Assembly: GCF_036898095.1 (NCBI RefSeq)
Contig: NC_090766.1
Location: forward strand, 40,924,209 to 40,988,208
Direction: 5' to 3'
Source: Palaemon carinicauda
Taxonomy: Eukaryota; Arthropoda; Malacostraca; Decapoda; Palaemonidae
Length of the DNA stretch: 64,000 nucleotides
The stretch's first letter is position 1; the number at the start of each line of letters is the position of its first letter. Position numbers and translations under genes: made by a program. The notes beneath the pieces were generated by a model. It saw only the letters and a list, made by a program, of their open reading frames with translations. It made no database searches and had not been told where the DNA came from. Shown here one piece after another: positions 1 through 13,830 of the stretch.

Positions 1-780
1 GGAGCTAGTAGGACCTAACTGGAGATCGCTAGACTGGGGTTCGAGTCACGCTCAAACTCGTTAGTTACTTTGTTCGCTGCAATATCAACGTCCTTGTGAG
101 GTAAGGATTGGCTGTTTAGGGGAGCTAGTAGGTCCTAACTGGAGATCGCTAGACTGGGGTTCGAGTCCCGCTCAAACTCGTTAGTTAATTTGGTCGCTGC
201 AACCTCAACGTCCTTGTGAGGTAAGAATTGGGTGTTTGGGGGAGCTAGTAGGACCTAACTGGAGATCGCTAGACTGGGGTTCGAGACCCGCTCAAACTCG
301 TTAGTTACTTTGGTCGCTGCAACCTCAACGTCCTTGTGAGGTAAGAATTGGGTGTTTGGGGGAGCTAGTAGGACCTAACTGGAGATCGCTAGACTGGGGT
401 TTGAGTCCCGCTCAAACTCGTTAGTTACTTTGGTCGCTGCAACCTCAACGTCCTTGTGGGCTAAGGGTGCGGGGTTTTGGGGAAGCCAGTAGGTCCTGAC
501 TGGGGTTCGAGTCCCCTTTAAACTCGTTAGTTACTTTGGTCGCTGCAACCTCAACGTCCTTGTGAGCTAAAGATGCAGGGTTTAGGGGAGCCTATAGGTC
601 TATCTTCTGAGGCATTGGCATCCATTTCCTGGCACTCCTTGCTCCTATTTTGGGTAGAGAGGGGGCTTGAGTGCTGATCATATATATATATGGTCAGTGT
701 CTATAGCATGGTCCTGCTTGATAGAGCAATGTCAATGTCCCTACCCTCTGCTATTCATTAGCGGCCTTTAAACCTTTGTT
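1..780 (+). mobile_element. tRNA-derived SINE with tandemly multiplied head
   Basis: Four near-identical 120-bp units start at 1, 121, 241 and 361, and a shorter diverged unit runs 481-593. Each carries a pol III B-box-like motif (GGTTCGAGTCCCG) and the phrase CTCAAACTCGTTAGTTACTT. From about 594 to 780 follows the body shared with the copies at 2746-3060 and 10582-10908, including a short ATATATAT core and GGCCTTTAAACC near the 3' end. The ordinary copies have one head, so the head was amplified here. The tRNA ancestry is inferred from the B box and a weak A-box-like stretch, not from an intact cloverleaf. Confidence 0.7.
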
Positions 781-1382
781 TATTTTGATGAAATTTACTC
801 TTAAATCAACGTATGTTTAATTAAAGACAAATTAATAGGATACTCATGGCAATCTGTGGAACGGCAAAAATTCCAACTAGCAGCGAATGTTTTTATGTTG
901 AACAGGATGATATACAGTAAGTATGTCTTCATAGTCTATTTATGACAGATCTATTTAAACGTTGTTACCAATCTTAAAATAATTTATATTAATTATTTAT
1001 TGTTTTTCTTGTAGTTTACTTATTTCCTTATTTTCTTTCCTCTTTGGGCTATTCATCCCTATTGGGGTATAGCGTCCAGCTTTTCCAACTAGGGTTTTAA
1101 TAATAATAATAATGATAATAATAATAATAAAAATAATAATAATAATGATAATAATATTGCCTATTTTCACTATTTCCTTACGTTTCATTAAAGTTGAATA
1201 TGGATGTTTCAAGAGTTATCTAATGTTATTGAATACAATAAATGTTGATATCCGGATTAGTTATTATTATCATAACTAGTCAAGCTACAACCCTAATTTG
1301 AAAAGCAGAATGCTACAAGGGAAAACAGCCTTGTGTAGAAAGAAAATAGAAAAGTAAAGAATGAACTAGAAATTAGAAAGGA

Positions 1383-1386
<4 letters not shown>
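781..1386. repeat. AT-rich spacer with a partial (TAA)n-tailed repeat
   Basis: About 1000-1155 is a diverged + strand 3' end of the dispersed family seen complete at 8683-9327: a 'ctttgggctatt...ccaactagggtt' block followed by an interrupted TAA tract. The remainder is AT-rich with no supported gene. Confidence 0.5.
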
Positions 1387-1387
<1 letters not shown>

Positions 1388-1458
<71 letters not shown>

Positions 1459-1625
1459 CACTTCCAGCGGATTTAGTAAACAGTAACACGGTAAACGAGT
1501 GCCAAGAATAGATTAGACAAGATCATAAGAACTCTCTAAAGGCTTAAACAAAATCGCTCTACCAAAGAGCAAAATGAGTCTCCGCGGATAGGCTAAAAAG
1601 TCTTTGAGACATCCAAAATCCTTGT

Positions 1626-1704
<79 letters not shown>

Positions 1705-1726
1705 GATGCCAAAAGTACTCAAATCA

Positions 1727-1800
<74 letters not shown>
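1388..1800. repeat. Three long (TC)n microsatellites
   Basis: TC dinucleotide tracts lie at about 1388-1452, 1627-1702 and 1731-1800, separated by short unique stretches. Apparent Arg-Glu proteins read from the other strand are artefacts of the dinucleotide repeat. Confidence 0.95.
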
Positions 1801-1804
<4 letters not shown>

Positions 1805-2262
1805 CATATAACAGAAGAAAAAGAAAATATTGTTGTCCTTGAAAAATACGACAAAAAGGAATCTATACTCTGATTAAATCCATTTTTAATCGTCTTAACT
1901 TGAACATGGCATTTGATTTCGCCAGCTGACTGATAGAAAGCGCTTGCAACCAGTGGTTACAATTGGAATAAACTTGTCGAATACCGTGTAGTATCAAGTC
2001 TTGGGATTGACTCGACAAGACTGTTAAATGAAATGCATACCTAGTATTGTAACAAAGTATATCACACACTGAAAAGCAATATTGTAATTAACAAACTTCT
2101 ATATCACTTTGTCACTGTATAGGGATAATTCTTCTTCAAAGAAATAGTAGGATGCCAGATAACTCATGACCAATCAATCTTCAAAGGTTTTTTTTTTTTT
2201 TTTTTTTTAAGAAATAGTGGGATGCCACATAACTCATAATCAATAAATAAATCAATCTTCAA

Positions 2263-2323
<61 letters not shown>

Positions 2324-2745
2324 GAATAGTATCGCAACCTCTCATGGTAACTCTCCGGCAATGGTTTTTGAAATAGAGTAAGAATTCTACGTTCATCTGG
2401 TTGGATCTATTATTCACTTCCGATTGCAGTTGTATAATTAGGTGTTTTGTTAACTTATGAAGCCATCTAATTTGGTTTTTTTTTATAAATATTCTGTATT
2501 TTAATGGTACATTTTCATCTTTTTTCTTATATTTACGAGTGGAGCTACCTTGATATGGTGAAAGCGTTTTTGTATCGCCATGATCAGCAAAGCTGTACTA
2601 CTCAGGGCTATCCATACTAAATTGGTTTGGTATGAGCGATCAGATAAAAATCTCCCACTATTACCAATCCACGCTGGCCAGTTTGGTGATGAAATCTGGC
2701 CGACCTCCAGTCATGAATTGACATATTTAAGGTATAATTTTAAAT
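1801..2745. other. AT-rich spacer with poly-T tracts
   Basis: Poly-T runs lie near 2189-2208 and 2265-2321, and each follows a similar sentence ('agaaatagt-gg/aggatgccaga/cataactca'), so a short segment has been locally duplicated. No gene is supported. Confidence 0.5.
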
Positions 2746-3060
2746 TCCGCTCATGAATGGCAAAGGCAAGGGACAATGACATCGCCCTTTATAAGAGGAC
2801 AATGCCCTAGAGACCGACCATATATCATATGATCAGCTCTCTAGGCGCCCCCTCCACACAAGCTAGGACCAAGGAGGGACAGGCATTGGCTGCTGATAAC
2901 TCAGCAGGTAGACCTTTTGACTCCCCCAAACCCCCAACCCTTTCTCACAAGGGTGGTGAGGTTGCAGACACTAAATGAAATAACGAGTTTGAGCGGGACT
3001 CGAATCCCCATCTGGCGATCACTAGGCAGGGACGTTACCTATAAGGCCACATCAACCCTG
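2746..3060 (-). mobile_element. tRNA-derived SINE, single-head copy
   Basis: On the - strand the element starts near 3060 (gggttgatgtggcc), carries a B-box-like GGTTC/GATTCGAGTCCCGC near 3000, and runs through a body with a short TATA core to the 3' end near 2746. It matches the copy at 10582-10908 over its length and shows the ordinary single-head structure. Confidence 0.7.
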
Positions 3061-3964
3061 AGGTCTTTGTCCTGCAGTTGACTAGAAACGGCTGCTTTTT
3101 TTTTTTATTGTTGGATACTAGTTTTTGTAGTTTTCCATCTTCTCTAATTTCGCTCTGTCATAACCAATAGAGATTTACCCAATGGAACAGAAATATTAGA
3201 TCAATCTAACCTCCCGTTCTATAGACAATCTCAAACAGCGTAATGGTGAACAATATATCACAGTTAATGAAACATAGATTAATCCAAATATAAAAAAAAA
3301 CCCCTATACAAAAATATATCACAGCTAATGGAACAGAGATTAATTCAAATACCCCCCCCCCACCCCCTCCCCACCCCACCCCACCCCACCCCACCCCACC
3401 CCCCCAAAAAAAACTAACCAAACAATAATAAAATGATCCGAAATATATATAATTCAAATCCGTTTCCAAGATATCTGTAAAAGGAAACATGATTAATGTA
3501 ATATAACTTCGATAGATGAAGTAATAAATTTTCACCTTTTTTTTATAACTCAATCCCGTTGTTATGCCTTGAAAAATAGACATAGAAAAACAATATATGT
3601 TGTCAGTAACATTTTATGAAAAATAGGCCTGAAAAACAATATTTTTTTTTTTCAGTGACACATGTTCATTTTCTCTTATTTAGTTTCATTCTTGCTTAAT
3701 TTTCCTATCGAATCTTTTTATCTTCTTATTTTACTAATGTTATTCAACCAATTCTATGCCTTGAAAAATAGATAGAAACAATTATACTGTAGTTTGTCAG
3801 TAACTTTTCAACATGTTATTTTCTCTTTTGGTTTCATTCTTACCTAATTACCGTATGGATTCTCCTTATCTCTTGATCTTATTGCTATTATCTCTATATT
3901 TCCCCTTCTCCCATTCGGATATTACCCCCCTCCATTCGAACTTACTCGGTGCTTAAAGGATTGA
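3061..3964. other. AT-rich spacer, C-rich tract and diverged direct repeats
   Basis: A CCCCACC-type tract occupies about 3351-3410. Between 3560 and 3900 the phrase 'atgccttgaaaaatagacatag' and the phrase 'gtcagtaac...ttttctcttttagtttcattctt' recur, which suggests an old imperfect tandem duplication. No gene is supported. Confidence 0.45.
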
Positions 3965-4078
3965 AGTGGTGGCCTAGGTCGTACCGTCCCTGACTGGAGA
4001 TCGCCAGACTAGGGTTCGAGTCCCGCTCAAACTCGTTAGTTACTTTGGTTACTGTCGCTGTAACATCAACGTCCTCCT
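3965..4078 (+). mobile_element. SINE head fragment
   Basis: Contains 'ggcctaggtcgtaccgtccc' followed by the B-box-like GGGTTCGAGTCCCGC and the CTCAAACTCGTTAGTTACTT phrase, then stops near 4078. Only the tRNA-like head is present. Confidence 0.65.
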
Positions 4079-4660
4079 CACACATTCTTCCCTTTTATCT
4101 TAGATTCTCCTTATTTCCTTATATTATTGCTATTATCCCTACATTTACCCCTCTCCTATTCGGCTTTAATCTCCTCCATTCCCCTTCTCCTTCATTCATT
4201 CCTCCTCACACATTCTTCCCTTTTCTCTTATTGTTCTTCTTCTTCGTCTCCGTCAGCTGCCGAAGAAACACCTGCAACTTCGCGCGCCTTTACAGCCCAG
4301 CACTTCTCCTAACTTTTCTTGGCTCTCCTCTAGAGAACGGCAGACATACAACTCCTTTTGACTTCTATCTAGAGTCGATAGAACTCCGGAAGTTTTTGGG
4401 GGTGAAGAAGTTCGCATAGTTGGATGGGGATGTTTGGTGCGGGAATTAAAGGATTGGACGAGGATCAAAGAAATGCCGGTTGATTGTCTTCAACCTGAAC
4501 TTTCTAGGGTCGTAGTGAAAAGTATAAATTCGAAATAAATAGTGATGACATTTTCAGATATCGAAATGTGGCCATATTATCTGTCAAAACTTGTTTGAAA
4601 TATTTTTGTCTATATGTCTATCTTGGTCTACCATTTTTTTCACAAATCGAAATGTGGCTC
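4079..4660. repeat. Diverged ~128-bp tandem repeat, then unique sequence
   Basis: 'tcctcctcacacattcttcc' begins near 4071 and again near 4199, and the sequence between copies is similarly pyrimidine-rich. The longer apparent readings across 4045-4470 have no domain or compositional support and are treated as chance. Confidence 0.4.
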
Positions 4661-4667
4661 TATCAAC

Positions 4668-4730
<63 letters not shown>

Positions 4731-4960
4731 CACTTTGTAAGCTGCAACCCTAGTTGGAAAAGCAGGATGCTATAAGCCCAGGGGCTCCAACATGGAAAAT
4801 AGCCGAGCGTGGAAAGGAAACAGAAAAAAATTAAGATTTTAAGAACAGTAACAACATTGAAATATGAATATTTCTTATATAAACTATAAAAACTTTAACA
4901 AAACAAGTGGAAGAGAAATGAGATAAGAAATAACTTGTCTGAGGTCAATCTATCTACTGT
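4668..4960 (-). mobile_element. (TAA)n-tailed dispersed repeat, 3' part
   Basis: A (TTA)n tract of about 60 bp (4671-4729) is followed by 'gctgcaaccctagttggaaa' and 'ataagcccaggggctccaac', the complement of the 3' end of the family complete at 8683-9327. The copy is truncated at its 5' end. Confidence 0.7.
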
Positions 4961-5472
4961 ATCTATATATTTATCTGTCTATCTATCTATCTTGGTCAAA
5001 AGATTTACTTGAAACCAGAAAATATTGGTGAAAAATATTACTTATTTTTCAAAATAGCTAAATATACGGTATAAGCAAAATGTATTAAACCAATTTTATA
5101 CTTCGTGTATATAATTGCTTTAGTACATTCTGTCCCTATAATTTAACCTGATCAACTAAATTATTCTTTTTTCGCTCTAAGTCTAGATATTTTGGAAACT
5201 GCAACTTACTAAATTATTTAGGATAAAAAGAAAGAAGTACCCTTTCAGGGTAATTGATTAATGAATATTAGACGTCTTAGAAATCATTTTTTGAATGATT
5301 AATCACCTTGAATAACAAACTGCATAAAATATTTCACTGCTGAATTGTCTTGATTAATAATTCACTAACCTACGATTCAATGCATCTGTGGAATATTAAA
5401 TGCATTGGTTTGATCTGCATTAAGAATATTGCTTTTGGGACTTTCGTTGTTTTTTTATTTTACTCATCAGGT

Positions 5473-5951
<479 letters not shown>

Positions 5952-6261
5952 CCGTGTGTTGCTGTGTGTGCATTTGAAAAAACAATATGTATTTTCAGAA
6001 GAGCAAGTGAAAATAAATACTTGTATCTTATATGGATCAGATAAAAGGTCACATATATTAACATGTATTGCGGATATCAGAATGCAGCATTTATTAGAGT
6101 TATTGTTTCGTCCTTAATGGGCCAGAATACACTGATGAATCGTTATTTTTTTTCTTAAAGAGAAGAGACTATTTGACCTTGAAATAGATCTTGACTTGAC
6201 CTTGGGGGGGGGGGTTAAAACTTCTAAACAGGCATGCCGAAGGTAATCTTCTGTTCCCTAC

Positions 6262-7270
6262 TTAGCTGGTTAGCTTTCTCAAAGGTCTAGGAGCATAGGG
6301 TCTCACAAAGGGCTCGGAACTTGGTGTCACATAGGGGTCGGAGCATAGGGTCTCTCAAAGGGCTCGGAGCATAGGGTCTCACAAAGGGCTTGGAGCATAG
6401 GGTCTCAAAGGGCTCGAAACATGGTCTCACAAAGGTGTCTGAGCATTGGGTCTCTCAAAGGGCTCGGAGCATAGGGTCTCAAAGGGCTCGAAACATGGTC
6501 TCACAAAGGGATCGGAGCATTGGGTCTCTCAAAGGGCTTGGAGCATAGGGTCTCAAAGGGCTCGAAACATGGTCTCATGAAGGGGTCGGAGCAGAGTCTC
6601 TCAAAGGGCTCGGAGCATAGGGTCTCACAAAGGGTTTGGAGCATAGGGTCTCAAAGGGCTCGAAACATGGTCTCACAAAGGGGTCGGAGCATTGGGTCTC
6701 TCAAAGGGGTCGAAGCATAGGGTCTCACAAAGGGCTCGGAGCATAGGGTCTCAAAGGGCTTGAAACATGGTCTCACAAAGGGGTCGGAGCATAGGGTCTC
6801 ACAAAGGGCTAGGGTCTCAAAGGGCTCGGAACATGGTCTCACAAAGGGGTCGGAGCATAGGGTCTCTCAAAGGACTCGGAGCATAGGGTCTCACTAAGGG
6901 CTCGGAGCATAGGGTCTCAAAGGGTTCGGAACATGGTCTCGCAAAAGGGTCGGAGCATTGGGTCTCTCAAAGGGCTTGGAGCATAGGGTTTTACAAAGAG
7001 CTCGGAGCATAGGGTCTCAAAGGGCTCGGAGCATTGGGTCTCTCAAAGAGCTCGGACCATAGGGTCTCACAAAGGGCTCGGAGCATAGGGTCTCCAAGGG
7101 CTCGGAGCATTGTCTCACAAAGGGCTCGGAGCATAGAGTCTCACAAAGGGGTCGGAGCATAGGGTCTCTCAAAGGGCTCGGAGCATAGGGTCTCAAAGAG
7201 CTCGGAACATGGTCTCACAAAGGGCTCGGAGCATAGGGTCTCTCAAAGGGCTCAGAGCACAGGGTCCTCG
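6262..7270. repeat. ~26-bp minisatellite, about 38 units
   Basis: Imperfect units of the form 'ggctcggagcatagggtctc' plus 'acaaag'. Some units lack 3-5 bases, for example 'tctcaaag' instead of 'tctcacaaag', and longer multi-unit groups recur near 6430-6700 and 6680-6850, giving a loose higher-order pattern. No coding role is indicated. Confidence 0.9.
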
Positions 7271-8125
7271 TCTTACAATTTCCATTGCTGTTTAGAAATC
7301 CCTTGATTGGGGTCTTGATTTCCTTGCAATCTTTGATGGTGTTGATCGTAAGCCTAGTTTTCAAACTTAAACAGATGGAAGTAGATGCGTCCTTTTTTTT
7401 ACGTTAATTTTTAAAATCCTAATTATTAGATTGCACAGAGTGGTAATTGGTGGTCAACAATAAATAAAATGAATTATTGAATGAACTGGAGATATTCTAT
7501 TACTTCTTTTTTTTTTTTTTTTTTCAAAATTATACACTCGATTATTTTCATTCTTAAACAAAAAACTTTGTTAAACCATTTAATCATAGAACATATGTGA
7601 AATATGCCTTTTTTAAATTTCTCAAAACGTTTTGATATACTATTTTATTCGTCACGAATGAAAATATCAATATCATAGTTCTATGAGAGTATTATTTAAC
7701 ATCTTGCAAAACATTTTTGAGTTTGGTATAGAATCTCCTTACTAAGCAAAACTGAAAAATACATTTTGAAACACACTCGCGATCCTTCCATGCCATGACG
7801 AGTATAATGGCCTATTTGGAATTGTTCCCGGCATTTTGTTTTGGAAACAAAAGAAAAGCCTGGAGCGTCCAGGCCCTCATTAACGCATATTGATGTTTTT
7901 TTTTTTATTTACCCCCCTTTTTTATTCAATTTCCTGTCCTCTTCTATTTCGCATTATGTGCATTCAATCCATAATTAACCATCCATGCGAGAAGGAAAAT
8001 TTCAATTTTTCCACAAAGTCCGCAACGATAATAAGAGATATATCCGATGGCTTTGTTTTCGGGAAAGGGAAGCCTCATTAGATATGAGCTCAAGAGACAT
8101 TTTGCATATTTGAATTTTTTGTCAC
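7271..8125. other. AT-rich spacer with no recognised feature
   Basis: Mostly AT-rich DNA with homopolymer T runs near 7505-7524 and 7895-7905. I see no gene, RNA or repeat family in it. Confidence 0.5.
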
Positions 8126-8445
8126 ATGGATAAGTAGCAACGTGAAATAGTTTGAAAAGTAGCAACGTGAAAGGGTTTAGAAAAGTAGCAACATGAAAGT
8201 GTTTGGAAAAGTAGTAACGTGAAAGGGTTTGGAAAAGTAGCAACGTGAAATGCTTTGGAAAAGTAGCAACGGGAAATGCTTTGCAAAAGTAGCAACGATA
8301 AATGGTTTGGAAAAGTAGCAACGTGAAATGGTTTGGAAAAGTATGAACCTGAAATGGTTGGGAAAAGTAGCAACGTGAAATGCTTTGGAAAAGTAGCAAC
8401 CTGAAGTGGTTTAGAAAAGTAGCAACGTGAAATGGTTATAAAGTG
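8126..8445. repeat. 26-bp minisatellite, about 12 units
   Basis: Repeated unit 'aaaagtagcaacgtgaaatg' plus 'gtttgg', with point variants such as 'gggaaatgctttgc'. Readings on the - strand rich in Phe-Ser-Arg-Cys-Tyr are artefacts of the repeat. Confidence 0.9.
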
Positions 8446-8682
8446 AGCGTTGGTGGATTTAAAGGTATTTTCTATGACAGTGTCTTCAATTACTTTGATA
8501 TTTCAAAATATCATATCAGAGGTGGAATCATCGGGGTATTTGTTGACTGAATGCCCCACTCTTTTGGTACCTGAGAAGTAGATCAGCGGCATTTTTAAAT
8601 GTATTTCAGAAGGAGGTCTTCTGAAAACTGTTTAACTTCTATGCTGATCTGTTTGTTTTTTATGTTTTTTTTTTTTTTTTAA

Positions 8683-9264
8683 CTACTACCGATAGAGAGT
8701 TATGGAGTCCTTTAACTGGCCATACAGTACTACATTGGATGTTTCTCTGGTTACGGTTCCTTTTCCCTTTGCCTACACATACACCGAATAGTCTGGCCTA
8801 TTCTCTACAGATTTTCTTCTGTCCTCATACACCTGACAACACTGACATTAATGAATAATTCCTCTTCACCCAAGGGGTTACTGCACTGCAATTGTTCAAT
8901 GGCTACTTTCCTCTTGGTAAGTGTTGAAGAGACTCTTTAGCCATGGTAAGCAGCTCTTCTAGGAGAAGGACACTCCAAAATCAAACCATCGTTCTCTTGT
9001 CTTGGGTAGTGCCATAGCCTCTGTACCATGGCCGTCTTGGATTAAAGTTCTCTTGCTTGAGGGTACATTCGGGCACACTATTCTGTTTTTTTTTCACTTC
9101 CTCTTGTTTTGTTAAAGTTTTTATAGTTTATATAGAAAATATTTTTATGTTACTGTTCTTAAAATCTATTTTCCTTGTTTCCTTTCCTCACTGGGCTATT
9201 TTCCCTGTTGGAGCCCCTGGGCTTATAGCAGCCTGCTTTTCCAACTAGGGTTATAGCTTAGCAA

Positions 9265-9326
<62 letters not shown>

Positions 9327-9327
9327 C
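8683..9327 (+). mobile_element. (TAA)n-tailed dispersed repeat, near-complete copy
   Basis: The copy begins near 8683 ('aactactaccgatagagagt'), passes 'cttgggtagtgccatagcct' and 'cttgagggtacattcgggca', reaches the conserved 3' block 'gttggagcccctgggcttat' and 'ttccaactagggtt', and ends in about 20 TAA units. The inverted copy at 9708-10415 matches the same landmarks in order, which defines a family unit of roughly 650 bp. No protein-coding capacity is seen. The 3' microsatellite tail is typical of a retroposed non-LTR or SINE family, but its parent is not identified here. Confidence 0.75.
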
Positions 9328-9533
9328 ACTATAAACTGTCGCTTAGGGACAGGATCTACCCCTATTTTGATAAATAATTATAGCTTCAATGATATATAAG
9401 ACTTAAATATAGGCCTATACGTCACGAGGGCATGTGTTTAGTATATTATTTCTTTTTCCGGCTTTATGTGTGGTAGTGTATCTGAAAACTATACATGTAA
9501 ATCTAAATACATATACATTTTTGTAAGAGTAAC

Positions 9534-9534
<1 letters not shown>

Positions 9535-9612
<78 letters not shown>
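9535..9612. repeat. (TA)n microsatellite
   Basis: About 39 uninterrupted AT dinucleotides between the two inverted copies of the (TAA)n-tailed family. Confidence 0.95.
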
Positions 9613-9617
<5 letters not shown>

Positions 9618-9707
9618 CAGTAAACTCAAATACATATGTGCATGTAGGTGTGCGCGTGTCAATGTTAATATATCCACACATACATGAAAAGATACCTTAT
9701 GAATGCG

Positions 9708-9771
<64 letters not shown>

Positions 9772-10415
9772 TGCTAAGCTACAACCCCAGTTGGAAAAGC
9801 ACGATGCTATAATTATGCCCAGGGGCTCCAACAAGGAACATAGACCATGGAGAAAAGGAAACAATGAAAAATGATATATTTTAAGAACAGCAACAATACC
9901 AGAATAAATATTTCCTTTATAAACTATAAAAGTTTTAACAAAACAAGAGCAAGAGAAATAAGATAGAATAGTGTGCCCAAGTGTACCCTCAAGCAAGAGA
10001 CCTCTAACCAGAGACAGTGAAAGACCATGGTACAGAGGCTATGGCACTACCCAAGACTAGAGAACGATGTTTTGATTTTGGAATATCCTTCTCCTAGAAG
10101 AGCTGCTTACCATAGCTAAAGAGTCTCTTCTAGCCTTACCAAGAGGAAATTAGCCACTGAACAATTACAGTGCGAAGTTGACCCCTTGAGAGAAGTAGAT
10201 TTGTTTGGTAATCTCAGTGTCGTCAGGTGTATGAGGACAGAGGAGAATCTGTAAAGAATAGGTCAGACTATTCGGTGTCTGTGTAGGCAAAGGAAAAATA
10301 AACTGTAATCAGAGAGAAGGATCCAATTTACTACTGTCTAGCCAGTCAAAGGACCCCATAACTCTCTAGCGGTAGTATCTCATCCGGTGGCTGGTGCCCT
10401 GGCCAACCTACTACC
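9708..10415 (-). mobile_element. (TAA)n-tailed dispersed repeat, near-complete inverted copy
   Basis: Read on the - strand it runs from 'aggtagtaggttggccaggg' near 10415 through 'accatggtctttcactgtct' to the conserved 3' block and a (TAA)n tail at 9708-9770. It extends about 40 bp further at the 5' end than the copy at 8683, so it gives the better family start. Confidence 0.75.
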
Positions 10416-10581
10416 TCTATGTGTTTATATGAATATGTATACATTTCAACATCACTAAAATACAAAAAGCCCGAGAGGAAAAGAGACAGAGAAGGAAGAA
10501 CTAACTTGAATTGTTAAGTTTTCCTGCAAAAATTACATAACACCAAAATACATACGTTCATTATAGACAAATCGCTTAAAT

Positions 10582-10908
10582 GGTTTAAAGGCCGGTCATG
10601 AATAGCAGAGGCAAGGTACATTGACATTGCCCTATCGAGCAGGACAATGCCCTAGAGACTGACCATATATACATAGGATCAGCGCCCAAGCCCCCTCTCC
10701 ATATAAGCTAGGATCAAGGGGGGCCAGGCAATGGCTGCTGATGACTCAGCAGATAGACATATAGCCCCCCCCCCCCCCAACACCCATCCTTAGCTCACAA
10801 GGACGGTGAGGTTACAGTGACGAAATGAACTAACGAGTTTGAGCGGGACTCGACTCCCAGTCTGGCAATCAACAGGCAAGGACGCTACCAACAGGCCACC
10901 ACAACCCT
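10582..10908 (-). mobile_element. tRNA-derived SINE, best single-head copy
   Basis: On the - strand it starts at about 10908 with 'gggttgtggtggcctgttgg', an A-box-like stretch, followed by a B-box-like GAGTCGAGTCCCGCTC, the CTCAAACTCGTTAGTT phrase, a C/G homopolymer near 10764-10778 and a body ending in GGCCTTTAAACC at 10582. Length is about 327 bp. The head resembles a tRNA-derived pol III promoter, but no complete tRNA fold is retained. Confidence 0.72.
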
Positions 10909-11284
10909 AAATATGTTAAAACTATACATTTCCATTTTTATTATGGATCCCTTTTTGCTGCAGAAACTTCTGATTAGATTACAGCCATTACATAAGATAC
11001 TTTAAATAACAGATTTATACAAAGCGTTCCGCAGGGGCCATCTGGTTTTGGAATTTTCAATTCGGCAAAGTAGAGCGAACGATAATCGGCTGAATTTATT
11101 TGTATTCCAGATCATTGACAGCTGGGATGATTTCGTTTACCTTTAGGTTGATGGTTTTCAATTGGAGGTGAAACAAAATGTACGTATTTTCACTCCAGAG
11201 CAAGAAAAGGATATTTTCGTTCATAGATATAGGGAGGCAAAAAAATAAAAATATCTTTATTTTGATATTTTTACTCTTAATATA

Positions 11285-12865
<1,581 letters not shown>

Positions 12866-13117
12866 TATATTGCTTGAGGGTACACTCGGGCACACTATTC
12901 AATCTAATTTCTCATCCTCATGTTTTGTTAAAGTTTGTTAGAGTTTATTTAGGAAATGTTTGTTTCAATGTTGCTACTTTTCTTAAAATATTTTATTTTT
13001 CCTTGTCCCCTTTTCTTGTTGGGCTATTTTCTCTGTTAGGGCCCCTGGGCTTATAGCATCCTGCTTTTCCAAGTAGGGTTGTAGTTAGCAAATAATAATA
13101 ATAATAATAATAATAAT
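12866..13117 (+). mobile_element. (TAA)n-tailed repeat, 5'-truncated
   Basis: Starts at 'ttgcttgagggtacactcgg' and ends in the conserved 3' block 'gggcccctgggcttatagca' and a short (TAA)n at about 13093-13117. Confidence 0.7.
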
Positions 13118-13289
13118 ACCTTTTTAGTTTGTTTGGACAACAGTCGCCTCATAAGACATGGAAAGATACACCCAAAAATCCAGTATTTTTCGAAATAGTA
13201 GTAAGTCTGCACAGTGAATCTTGTAAATTAAGGAAGTTCCACTTTTCCAACTAGAGGGACACTCAGTAGAGAGCATGCCTTCGCCACGG

Positions 13290-13830
13290 CAAGCGTTCTT
13301 ATTTTGTTTTTAACTCCACTGCGTACTTGTACTTATATGTATTTTCTTCAAAATACAATGGATTTATCCTTGGTTCATATCCCGCATACCCAATATGTTT
13401 TGTTGAAATTAATACGGATTTTTTTGCGTAATGTTATTCACAAACAAAAAAGTAAACTAACAAAATATTTGCCATATTCTTAACATTGCAATTATTTTCA
13501 AAGTGCTGCTTCGGACCTGTACTTTGATGTACTTTAACCAAAATGTTATAGTTTCATCCTTGGGTCATACCCAACATGACTACCAAGTTTGGTCAAAATC
13601 GGTATGGTAGTTTTTATATAAGTTACTCACAAACTAACAAATAAACAACGACAGTGGTGAGAACGTACTTTTCGCAAAATCTGACTTTGGCATGACTACA
13701 CAGTAGTTTTTGTGTAATGTAGCTTGCAAAAAAAAAAAAAAAAATAAATAAATAAATAAACGACAGTGGTGAATACGCCCCTTTTTGCAAAATAATAGAT
13801 TTTTGCGAAGGCAATAAAGAAAGGTTTGAA
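13290..13830 (+). repeat. Three successive related tails, possibly RTE-like LINE 3' ends
   Basis: The motif set 'accaagtttggtcaaaatcg', 'ggtagtttttatataagtta' and 'acaaactaacaaataaacaa' recurs in variants near 13380-13450, 13540-13660 and 13690-13765. The last two are each followed by 'cgacagtggtga'. Similar wording is common at the 3' ends of RTE- and CR1-like retroposons of arthropods. That family link is from general knowledge and was not tested. Confidence 0.4.

Noticed and set aside
3000..3040. A functional tRNA gene
   Set aside because: Only the B box and a weak A box are kept, and the same unit occurs many times with a common non-tRNA body, so it is a SINE.
7890..8081. Short open frame before the second minisatellite
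   Set aside because: Low-complexity AT-rich reading with no coding signal.
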